Shown here piece after piece: positions 34,101 to 43,217 of a stretch of DNA of 64,000 bases. The notes under the pieces were generated by a model that saw only the letters and a list, made by a program, of their open reading frames with translations, was not told the DNA's origin and did not search any database. How positions within the stretch are numbered: the stretch's first letter is position 1; each line of letters begins with the position of its first letter. The stretch lies in NCBI GenBank assembly GCA_950097015.1, contig CATNEN010000041.1, positions 1,715,501 through 1,779,500 on the forward strand. Direction: 5' to 3'. A program made the position numbers and the translations under genes. The stretch comes from Macrostomum hystrix (taxonomy: Eukaryota; Platyhelminthes; Macrostomidae).

Positions 34101-37100
34101 CTAATCTAGCTAATAAAATTAACATGATTTTTACTGTCAGTAGCTAATCCAGCCGATTAAATGTCATGATTTCTACTGGCAGTAGCTAATCTAGCTAATA
34201 AAATGCCACGATTTCTACTGTCAGTAGCTAATCCAGCCGATAAAATGTCATGATTTCTACTATCAGTAGCTAATCTAGCTAATAAAATGCCATGACTTCT
34301 ACTGTCAGTAGCTAATCCAGCCGATAAAATGTCATGATTTCTACTGTCAGTAGCTAATCTAGCTAATAAAATGCCATGATTTCTACTGTCAGTAGCTAAT
34401 CCAGCCGATAAAATGTCATGATTTCTACTGTCAGTAGCTAATCTAGTTGATTAAGTGATAAAGTTTTTGTCGTTTTGATTCCAACAGGCATTCGCCTTCC
34501 TGATGACAGCCGCCGGCAGCCTGCTGTCAGTATCCCTACTGCAGTTTTTCAACCCGATGCTGCTATCCGCTCCGGCGCTCTCCGTCTGCCTGTCCGGTGC
34601 GCTGTCGATTGTTGTGAGCCGACGCTGGCTGCTGCCTGGCTTCGGCCTCGGCAGCTGGCTGGCCAAAGTCAGCCGCATCGCCTGCCAGGTCTGGGTGGTC
34701 CTGCTCAGCTTTGCCGTCTTACAGACTGCGCTCAAGGTTGGCAGTTTTATGACATAATAATAAATTTTCATATCATTAGGTGATTTTCATGCAATAAAGT
34801 ACTTTTATTGATCAATTTTACCTGTAGACATAACCGTAGGTACTATGCCACTGAGGCACTTGCTCAAATACTCGTACACAGCTCATGCTATGCGAACGCT
34901 GCTTAAGCTATGGGAACAGTACACCAGCTATGGGAACAGTACACCAGCTATGGGAACAGTACACCAGCTATGGGAACAGTACACCAGCTATGAGAACAGT
35001 ACACCAGCTATGAGAACAGTACACCAGCTATGGGAACAGTACACCAGCTATGGGAACAGTACACCAGCTATGAGAACAGTACACCAGCTATGAGAACAGT
35101 ACACCAGCTATGGGAACAGTACACCAGCTATGGGAACAGTACACCAGCTATGAGAACAGTACACCAGCTATGAGAACAGTACACCAGCTATGAGAACAGT
35201 ACACCAGCTATGAGAACAGTACACCAGCTATGAGAACAGTACACCAGCTATGAGAACAGTACACCAGCTATGAGAACAGTACACCAGCTATGAGAACAGT
35301 ACACCAGCTATGGGAACAGTACACCAGCTATGAGAACAGTACACCAGCTATGAGAACAGTACACCAGCTATGAGAACAGTACACCAGCTATGAGAACAGT
35401 ACACCAGCTATGAGAACAGTACACCAGCTATGAGAACAGTACACCAGCTATGGGAACAGTACACCAGCTATGGGAACAGTACACCAGCTATGAGAACAGT
35501 ACACCAGCTATGAGAACAGTACACCAGCTATGAGAACAGTACACCAGCTATGAGAACAGTACACCAGCTATGGGAACAGTACACCAGCTATGGGAACAGT
35601 ACACCAGCTATGGGAACAGTACACCAGCTATGAGAACAGTACACCAGCTATGAGAACAGTACACCAGCTATGAGAACAGTACACCAGCTATGAGAACAGT
35701 ACACCAGCTATGAGAACAGTACACCAGCTATGAGAACAGTACACCAGCTATGAGAACAGTACACCAGCTATGAGAAAAGTACACCAGCTAAGAGAACAGT
35801 ACACCAGCTATGAGAACAGTACACCAGCTATGAGAACAGTACACCAGCTATGAGAACAGTACACCAGCTATGAGAACAGTACACCAGCTATGAGAAAAGT
35901 ACACCAGCTATGAGAACAGTACACCAGCTATGAGAACAGTACACCAGCTATGAGAACAGTACACCAGCTATGAGAACAGTACACCAGCTATGAGAACACT
36001 GCTTAAACTATAATTAATCGAATTAATTAATTGATTACACCTGCCCCAATTTGGGTCAGATGTTCAGCCGAAAGCACAGCTGCAGTCATTGCGCGGCACA
36101 CCTGAAGGCTGCGTACGGCTGATCAGTCCATGTACTGGGGGACGCCACACCCACCTTCAATCATCCCAGCTAATGCTGGTACCAATTTAACAACTGGGTG
36201 AACTGAAGCAATGCAGAGTTAAGTGTCTTGCTAAAAGTTGTTCCATTGGACTCGGGAATCGAACCCCCGACCTCTAAGTCGTGAGTCCGACGCCCTAACC
36301 ACAAGGCTACAACCTCTTACAAGCTTTAAGACACTGCACAAGCTATGAGAACACATCCCAAGCTATGAGAACACTGTCCAAACCAAAAGTACACTGCTCA
36401 AAAACTTACTAAATCACCCAAGCAATGCGCTAAATTGAGTACACATTTCACTTGTGAGGGATCTGTTGTTATATTTTTCTACAGAAAGAGTTACTTTCGA
36501 GTTAAGCAAATATTTTATAGTTAATGGATTGTGCAGACATTCCCGCAGACAGGGCCTTATCAAACAAATCTGTTTGGCTTAACCATGACTAGGTGTGAGT
36601 ACAACACAAGTTACGAAACATTGGCCGATATGTTTAGAAATTTTTTATCGGTGCAATTCCGTATGGCAGAGTGAATGCTCACGCGCACCCACCTGAAACT
36701 TCATTTGCAGCTGCTGGTCCGGCACGATGCCGACAGCCACATCTACAAGTTTGTCATGATGAAGCTGGGCTTCGGATACGACGAGTGAGCAGACTTTTAT
36801 GCTGCATTCTGCTTTGCTGGCTTGCACTGACATGCTTGAGACCGTTCACTGAGCTTTTACGAGACAGTTGATTTGTTATATTGCACATACCCTAGACTGG
36901 TATGTACACACCCTAGACTGGTATGTACACACCCTAGACTGGTATGTACATACCCTAGACTGTACATACCCTAAACAGCACATACCCTAGACTGTACGTA
37001 CCCTAGACTGTACGTACCCTAGACTGGTATGTACACACCCTAGACTGGTATGTACACACCCTAGACTGGTATGTACATACCCTAGACTGTACATACCCTA

Positions 37101-39231
37101 AACAGCACATACCCTAGACTGTACGTACCCTAGACTGTACGTACCCTAGACTGCACATACCCTAAACAGCACATACCCTAGACTGTACGTACCCTAGACT
37201 GTACATACCCTAAACAGCACATACCCTAGACTGTACATACCCTAGACTGTACATACCCTAGACTGTACATACCCTAGACTGTACATATCCTAGACTGTAT
37301 ATACCCTAAGCAGCACATACCCCAGACTGTACATACCCTAGACTGTACATACCCTAAGCAGCACATACCCCAGACTGTACATACCCTAAACAGCACATAC
37401 CCTAGACTGTACATACCCTAAAGAGCACATAATGTACATACCCTAGACTGTACATTCCCTAAGCAGCACATACCCTAGACTGCACATACCCTAAACAGCA
37501 CATACCCTAGACTGTACGTACCCGAGACTGTACATACCCTAAACTTTTTTATCTACACATTCACCGAATTAATAAGATCCCATAAATCTCCAAAGTAAGC
37601 TTATTCCCTTGCAAAAATGCATTGCATGTCTCACACGCGCTACTTGCAGCGACTTCGATGTGCGCATGTACAACTGCGCCGGCGCGTTTATCTGGCTGCC
37701 CTGGTCCACGTTCAGCGACCTGGCCGGCACCCGCCTGCTGCAGCCCTACCTGGTGGTGCACGCGGCTCTGTACCTGCTCACCCTGCTTGGATTTCTGGAC
37801 TACGTATGGCGAAAGCCAGCCGAAGATGCTTCAGCGGACGCTGATGAAGACGCGAGCGGCGCCACCGGCGACGGAGGCTGTGGTGTCGCTGGCGGCCAAG
37901 TCGACTCGGCCGGTGCTGGCGTGTGGCGCGATGTAATGGACAGCTATGCTCAGCATCCTGAGCTGGCTTACCATGCCAGTGAGACCTGGGTCTCTCGGGA
38001 GGAACCGGCCGAAAATCAAAGAATCTAAGCAAACAGACAGGGTAGACAGATCAGATAGAAAAGGTCGATGAGATAGATACGGAATATATATGGATGGTAA
38101 GGTAGATAAGGTGGGCAAGGTAGATGCGGTAGGCAAGTTAGATACGGTGGGCAAGGTAGATACGGTGGATAAAGTAGATACGGTCGATAAAGTAGATACG
38201 GTGGGTAAGATAGATACGGTCGATATAGTAGATTCGGTGGATAAAGTAGATTCGGTGGATAAGGTAGATTCGGTGGATAAAGTAGATTCGGTGGGTAAGA
38301 TAGATTCGGTGGATAAAGTAGATTCGGTGGGTAAGGTAGATTCGGTGGATAAAGTGGATTCGGTGGGTAAGGTAGATTCGGTGGATAAAGAAGATTCGGT
38401 GGATGAGGTAGATACGGTGGATGAGGTAGATGCGGTGGATAAAGTAGATACTGTAGATGAAATATAAATAGAATAGGCGTGGAGGTTCCGGGTTCTAGGC
38501 CTTCCAAACTGACTAGCTGCCGCACGAGACTTCTAGTCAGCCAGTTCTATTTCTATTCGATGACTTGATTGAATACTTCCTGCACACTTCACACCGCAGT
38601 CCAGTGCACAGTGTTCGCCATCCTGGGCTTCACCACGCTGCGCATGAAGTACTTTTGGACGCCCTACATGTGCATCCTGATGCCCCTGGCGCTCGGCCAC
38701 CGACGCTGCTGGGACTGGCTGCTCCGGCGACTGCTGCGCCTCCGGCTCCGGCATGCCGGCTTCGCCTGGACACAGATCCTCACACTGGCTCTGCTGGCCT
38801 CCGCGACCAAGACTGTGAGTCCTGCCTCACTGACTCACTTTGCCTGTCCGCCTGTTTGCCTGCCTGCCTGTCCGTCTGTCTGTCTGCCTCTCTGTCTGTC
38901 TGTCTGCCTGCCTGTCTGCATGTCTGTCTGCCTGTCTGTCTGTCTGTCTGCCTGCCTGTCTGCATGTCTGTCTGCCTGTCTGTCTGCCTGTCTGTCTGTT
39001 TGTTTGTCTGCCTGCCTGCCTGTCTGCATGTCTGTCTGTCTGTCTGTCTGCCTGCCTGTCTGCATGTCTGTCTGCCTGTCTGTCTGTCTGTCTGTCTGCC
39101 TGCCTGTCTGCATGTCTGTCTGCCTGTCTGTCTGCCTGTCTGTCTGTTTGTTTGTCTGCCTGCCTGCCTGTCTGCATGTCTGTCTGTCTGTCTGCCTGTC
39201 TGTCTGCCTGTCTGTGTGTCTGTCTGTCTGT

Positions 39232-39297
<66 letters not shown>

Positions 39298-40276
39298 ACC
39301 TGCCTGCCTGCCTGCCTGCCTGCTAGGTAAAATCTACATTCCCCACCCGTATTCAACTGTGTGCCCAGTGCTACCAGGAAAACAAGGCTAACCTTGAGAA
39401 CCTGCGCGAATTCTGGGACCCGGACACCGTGCAGCTTATGGAGTGGATCAGCTCGTCCACGCCGCCGGACGCCGCCTTCACTGGCAGCATGCAGCTGCTG
39501 GCCGGGGTCAAGTGCTGCACCGAGCGGCACATCACCAACCACCCGCACTATGAGGACCAGCGGCTCAGGGAGAAAACACGGCAGGTGCGTGCAGATTCTC
39601 TATGGGCCAAACTTATCAGGCTAAACCCAGGAACTGAACCCTGTCTATGGCCAAAATCATCTTTCTCGTTCCCTTTAACTGAACCCTCTCTATGGCCAAA
39701 ATCATCTTTCTCGATCCCTTCAACTGAACCCTCTCTATGGCCAAAATCATCCTTCTCGTTCCCTTTAACTGAACCCTCTCTATGGCCAAAATCATCTTTC
39801 TCGATCCCTTCAACTGAACCCTCTCTATGGCCAAAATCATCTTTCTCGATCCCTTCAACTGAACCCTCTCTATGGCCAAAATCATCTTTCTCGATCCCTT
39901 CAACTGAACCCTGTCTATGGCCAACCCCGCTCTCGTGCAGCTGTACCAGATCTACGGCCGTAAGCCGCCAGAAGAGGTGCACCGGATCCTCCGCTCGTAC
40001 GGCTCGGACTACATCATCCTGGAGGACTCGATCTGCCTGCGCCAGGAGAACGGCTGCGGCACTACAGAGCTCGTGGACAATCTTAACGGCGAGCTGACAA
40101 ACCTGCAGGCCAGCTTGCCACAGCCGCCACCGGCTCTGCGGCGCAGCACATCGCCTCGCTTCTGCGACGAGATTCGACGCTCGCACGGCCTGCCACCAGG
40201 GGATAAAAATCCCTACGCCAAACTGTTCCGGCTGGTGCTGGAGAATCGCACGTTTCGGGTCTATAAGCTGCTCTGA
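31162..40276 (+). CDS. DPY19L3: DPY19L3, protein C-mannosyltransferase, 10 exons
   Basis: ER multipass GT-C enzyme that attaches mannose to tryptophan of WxxW motifs. Exons: 31162-31680, 33117-33262, 33421-33550, 33623-33757, 34488-34736, 36711-36784, 37650-37978, 38600-38814, 39369-39584, 39941-40276; 782 residues (human about 716). Marks: a hydrophobic N-terminal segment (TVGLALMLSCAFGFAWL), the luminal catalytic-loop motif VEREISLRTEQGLYYSYYK, LQRMNVYQEL, WQFNQFVLLLQAL, TLRMKYFWTPYMC, GSMQLLAGVKCCTERHITN, HPHYED and SDYIILEDSIC. The last blocks fit DPY19L3 better than DPY19L1/2/4. Exon 2 appears to end AACAG|GCAGGC, a GC-AG intron; the alternative AT|GTCTTT would insert four residues. Seven introns (1 and 4-9) carry tandem arrays; the exon 7 tail (acidic, Gly-rich) is an insertion relative to human. 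Confidence 0.93.
31745..33000. repeat. 47/48-bp minisatellite in DPY19L3 intron 1
   Basis: About 26 copies of a unit like GGAGTCCGGAGTGCTTGGGT followed by CTGGGATGCGGTTGCTAGGATAATCTT. Two main variants (gagtccgga / gagttagga with taataatggga) are interspersed. Confidence 0.95.
33862..34445. repeat. 42-bp minisatellite with alternating variants in DPY19L3 intron 4
   Basis: About 14 copies of a 42-bp unit with ATGATTTCTACTGTCAGTAG. Variants ending CCAGCCGATAAAATGTC and CTAGCTAATAAAATGCC alternate strictly, making an 84-bp dimer, and a larger block is itself duplicated. Confidence 0.93.
34908..35999. repeat. 20-bp minisatellite in DPY19L3 intron 5
   Basis: About 54 copies of TATGAGAACAGTACACCAGC, with TATGGGAACA as the main variant and rare changes (gaaaagt, taagaga). 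Confidence 0.98.
36011..36325 (-). mobile_element. tRNA-derived SINE in DPY19L3 intron 5
   Basis: On the minus strand the head (about 36317 down to 36247) has a pol III A box TAGCCTTGTGG (36309-36299) and a B box GGTTCGATTCC (36265-36255), giving a tRNA-like fold. The body includes GACACTTAACTCTGCATTGC and a part shared with 24009-24175. The 3' tail is (AATT)n-like at 36011-36035. It is a SINE and not a functional tRNA because of the attached body and tail. Confidence 0.85.
36885..37545. repeat. ~16-bp minisatellite in DPY19L3 intron 6
   Basis: Mixed copies of CATACCCTAGACTGTA and CATACCCTAAACAGCA, some with GGTATGTACA, over 660 bp. A block of about 110 bp near 36920 is duplicated near 37040. 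Confidence 0.93.
38090..38465. repeat. 18-bp minisatellite in DPY19L3 intron 7
   Basis: About 20 copies of GTAGATTCGGTGGATAAA and variants (gatacggtgg). The unit is a multiple of three, so long open frames cross it on both strands; these are not genes. Confidence 0.95.
38830..39325. repeat. CTGT/CTGC tetranucleotide array in DPY19L3 intron 8
   Basis: About 495 bp of (CTGT)n and (CTGC)n blocks with occasional CATG and TTTG. The last 90 bp is nearly pure CTGC. The 180-250 residue Cys-rich frames here are repeat translations. Confidence 0.98.
39620..39925. repeat. 45-bp minisatellite in DPY19L3 intron 9
   Basis: About 6.7 copies of a unit containing GAACCCTCTCTATGGCCAAA and ATCATCTTTCTCGATCCCTT. 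The final partial copy reaches to within 16 bases of the exon 10 acceptor. Confidence 0.95.
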
Positions 40277-40932
40277 ACAGCTGGGTCTCTTGGTTCACTG
40301 CTGATTAGGTGATGCGCTGATTAGGTGACGAGGTCTCTTACACTAGTAAACGTCGTTATAGTTACTCACGCTGTTTACCATAGGTTGCTACGGTCTGGTG
40401 CAGGCGCACTATCAGCTCCATATCAGTCCATGTCACAAGGCTGCTAGTTATTTTCAAATTTATTCCAATAGTTTTTTTACTGCTTTTTTTAACTTGCTCG
40501 GCTCGGTTATCTTAGCTCTCGATTGAACTTGTGCCCCGCTTCATACTACTGTCTCACAGCTGTCAGTAGCAAGTAGCGAATCCTAACTTGCTGCCTAGTC
40601 TTCTCAAACTGCAGAACAAATCAGAATCGAAAACGTCATTTTTTACAATCTTACCGAGTCTGCCTTTTCGCTGGCCCGCGTTTGCCACACACATTTGGCC
40701 TTTGATAGCCGACATTGTGGCCAGCGATAGCCAAACTCAAAGCCCAAACTCACAATTACCTGATTGCTAGACTCCTGTGTTTACCAGTGTTGCACTTTTG
40801 TTTCCAAATACACCTGTGTTTTAGTATTTTCTTTGCTTTGTTAGGCTGCTATTGCTCGTTTTGTGCATCACAAACCACTGCCACTGGCTGCCTTCCTGCT
40901 GTCTTACTGAATCTGACTGCTGCCTGCTGGGG
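40277..40932. other. DPY19L3 3' flank, no further gene seen
   Basis: Presumed 3'UTR and flank. Contains a short near-repeat (GATTAGGTGA at 40302 and 40318). No canonical AATAAA was found. Confidence 0.5.
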
Positions 40933-42199
40933 CGGTCTGAAATAGGGGAACCTCAGCATCATCAACTGACTTCAGGCTGTCTGAAGTAGGGGAACCTCAG
41001 CATCCTCAACTGACTTCAGGCTGTCTGAAGTAGGGGAACCTCAGCATCATCAACTGACTTCAGGCTGTCTGAAGTAGGGGAACCTCAGCATCATCAACTG
41101 ACTTCAGGCTGTCTGAAGTAGGGGAACCTCAGCATCCTCAACTGACTTCAGGCTGTCTGAAGTAGGGGAACCTCAGCATCCTCAACTGACTTCAGGCTGT
41201 CTGAAGTAGGGGAACCTCAGCATCCTCAACTGACTTCAGGCTGTCTGAAGTAGGGGAACCTCAGCATCCTCAACTGACTTCAGGCTGTCTGAAGTAGGGG
41301 AACCTCAGCATCCTCAACTGACTTCAGGCTGTCTGAAGTAGGGGAACCTCAGCATCCTCAACTGACTTCAGGCTGTCTGAAATAGGGGAACCTCAGCATC
41401 ATCAACTGACTTCAGGCTGTCTGAAGTAGGGGAACCTCAGCATCCTCAACTGACTTCAGGCTGTCTGAAGTAGGGGAACCTCAGAATCCTCAACTGACTT
41501 CAGGCTGTCTGAAGTAGGGGAACCTCAGCATCCTCAACTGACTTCAGGCTGTCTGAAGTAGGGGAACCTCAGAATCCTCAACTGACTTCAGGCTGTCTGA
41601 AATAGGGGAACCTCAGCATCCTCAACTGACTTCAGGCTGTCTGAAGTAGGGGAACCTCAGCATCCTCAACTGACTTCAGGCTGTCTGAAGTAGGGGAACC
41701 TCAGCATCCTCAACTGACTTCAGGCTGTCTGAAATAGGGGAACCTCAGCATCCTCAACTGACTTCAGGCTGTCTGAAGTAGGGGAACCTCAGAATCCTCA
41801 ACTGACTTCAGGCTGTCTGAAATAGGGGAACCTCAGCATCCTCAACTGACTTCAGGCTGTCTGAAGTAGGGGAACCTCAGCATCATCAACTGACTTCAGG
41901 CTGTCTGAAGTAGGGGAACCTCAGAATCCTCAACTGACTTCAGGCTGTCTGAAGTAGGGGAACCTCAGAATCCTCAACTGACTTCAGGCTGTCTGAAGTA
42001 GGGGAACCTCAGAATCCTCAACTGACTTCAGGCTGTCTGAAATAGGGGAACCTCAGCATCCTCAACTGACTTCAGGCTGTCTGAAGTAGGGGAACCTCAG
42101 AATCCTCAACTGACTTCAGGCTGTCTGAAATAGGGGAACCTCAGCATCCTCAACTGACTTCAGGCTGTCTGAAGTAGGGGAACCTCAGCATCATCAACT
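40933..42199. repeat. 44-bp array, left part
   Basis: About 29 copies of a 44-bp unit: GGCTGTCTGAAGTAGGGGAA then CCTCAGCATCCTCAACTGACTTCA. The array is interrupted at 42199 by element B and resumes at 46829. Confidence 0.97.
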
Positions 42200-42390
42200 T
42201 GTAGTGTGTGGCAATGCATCGTACATATGCGTTCACTTCTTTGGGTGTCTAATGTACATCAACCGCGTGCATGCCTTTCTCTCTCACTTTTTCACCTTGG
42301 CACTGATTGCTATTTAACTCGTGAGTCGATAAATAAATCGCTGTAAATCTTCGTCAACTCTAAGTCGCAGTCTCTCTGCCTTAGTCCACA
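42200..42390 (+). repeat. 5' LTR of element B
   Basis: 191 bp, TGTAGTGTGTGGC to TTAGTCCACA, with a possible AATAAA (near 42331) for transcript ends. Confidence 0.95.
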
Positions 42391-42392
42391 AG

Positions 42393-42403
42393 TGGTAGCA
42401 GAG
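42393..42403 (+). promoter_or_regulatory. Primer-binding site of element B (initiator Met tRNA)
   Basis: TGGTAGCAGAG begins two bases after the LTR. From known animal initiator tRNA-Met, whose 3' end reads CTCTGCTACCA, this is a perfect 11-base complement. Confidence 0.7.
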
Positions 42404-42416
42404 CGTGGTTTCCACA

Positions 42417-43217
42417 ATGGCTGAGAAAGCTAGTGCAGCGCTGCCCAGAGTATTCAGTGCAGGCAACTTTAAAGAATGGCTGCAGCGTTTTGAAGTTTGT
42501 GCCAAAGTGAACAAGTGGGACGCTTACAAGGCGGAGCGACTGGCAACTTTTCTAGACGGCGAGGCCCTTGTCGTCTATTTGGAACTGTCTGCAGCCGATC
42601 AGGCAGAATTCGGAAAAGTTACTGGAGCACTGGAGAATGCTTTCCACCCGGACCGAGAGCACTTCGCCGTCATGGAGGCGTTCAAGGCGAGGAGAATTTT
42701 GGCAAGTGAGACTCCACGCATGTACCTTTACGAGTTGAAGAAACTGCTGCAGAGCTCTGCCGTGGTCGATGTGGATGCTCGAGAAGCCCTGCTGTTTCAT
42801 CAGTTCATCTGTGGCCTGCCAGACTCCGTGGGCTGGCAGATTCGAGCAGACACCAACATCAAGACCTCAGTGCAAGCGCTTGAAAAGGCTCAGCTACTGA
42901 TGCAGCACAATCCAGCAGCAACGCAAGCAGCTGCGGTACAGCCTCGGCAGAGCCAGTCCAGCGAAGTTCAGGAGCTGCGGGACACAGTGCAGAGTCTGCA
43001 AGCCTCAGTGAGTACATTGAGCACCCAGCTGGAGCAGCTGGCAGCCTGTGGAGTGAGAAGCAGCAGTACAGCAAGGCCACACCGACCGAGATCCGATATC
43101 GTCTGCTACAACTGCCACAAAACCGGCCACATCGCCAAGGACTGCTACAGCCGGCGGCAGCAGTCGGGAAACGCCAGAGGCTGGGGTGGGCGGGCCCGCC
43201 ACCTCGGCCAGCAGTAA
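42417..43217 (+). CDS. gag: Gag of element B
   Basis: 266 residues from ATG 42417. Forms the retrotransposon particle. Gag-like helical region with FKEWLQRFEVCAKVNKW and ATFLDGEALVVYLELS, a coiled-coil stretch (EVQELRDTVQSLQASVSTLS), and one CCHC knuckle CYNCHKTGHIAKDC at the C-terminus, then a basic GR-rich end. The start codon follows the PBS closely; an upstream in-frame GTG at 42405 is not needed. Pol overlaps its last 45 bases in the -1 frame. Confidence 0.9.
   Translation: MAEKASAALPRVFSAGNFKEWLQRFEVCAKVNKWDAYKAERLATFLDGEALVVYLELSAADQAEFGKVTGALENAFHPDREHFAVMEAFKARRILASETPRMYLYELKKLLQSSAVVDVDAREALLFHQFICGLPDSVGWQIRADTNIKTSVQALEKAQLLMQHNPAATQAAAVQPRQSQSSEVQELRDTVQSLQASVSTLSTQLEQLAACGVRSSSTARPHRPRSDIVCYNCHKTGHIAKDCYSRRQQSGNARGWGGRARHLGQQ
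43166..43172 (+). promoter_or_regulatory. Predicted -1 ribosomal frameshift site GGGAAAC
   Basis: G GGA AAC sits in the gag frame in the X XXY YYZ register (GGA starts at 43167). The -1 frame is open from 43172 through the whole of pol to 46495 with no stop. GC-rich sequence follows, which could form the stimulatory structure. Confidence 0.7.

Noticed and set aside
36247-36317. A tRNA gene on the minus strand
   Set aside because: A and B boxes are present, but it is continuous with a SINE body and tail that recur at 24009, so it is a SINE head.
38025-38525. YPPNL-repeat and VDSVDK-repeat proteins
   Set aside because: Produced by the 18-bp intronic minisatellite; no start context or conserved domain.
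38565-39548. Several 180-250 residue Cys-rich or Arg/Gln-rich open frames on both strands
   Set aside because: They are translations of the CTGT/CTGC array in DPY19L3 intron 8 joined to flanking exon sequence.
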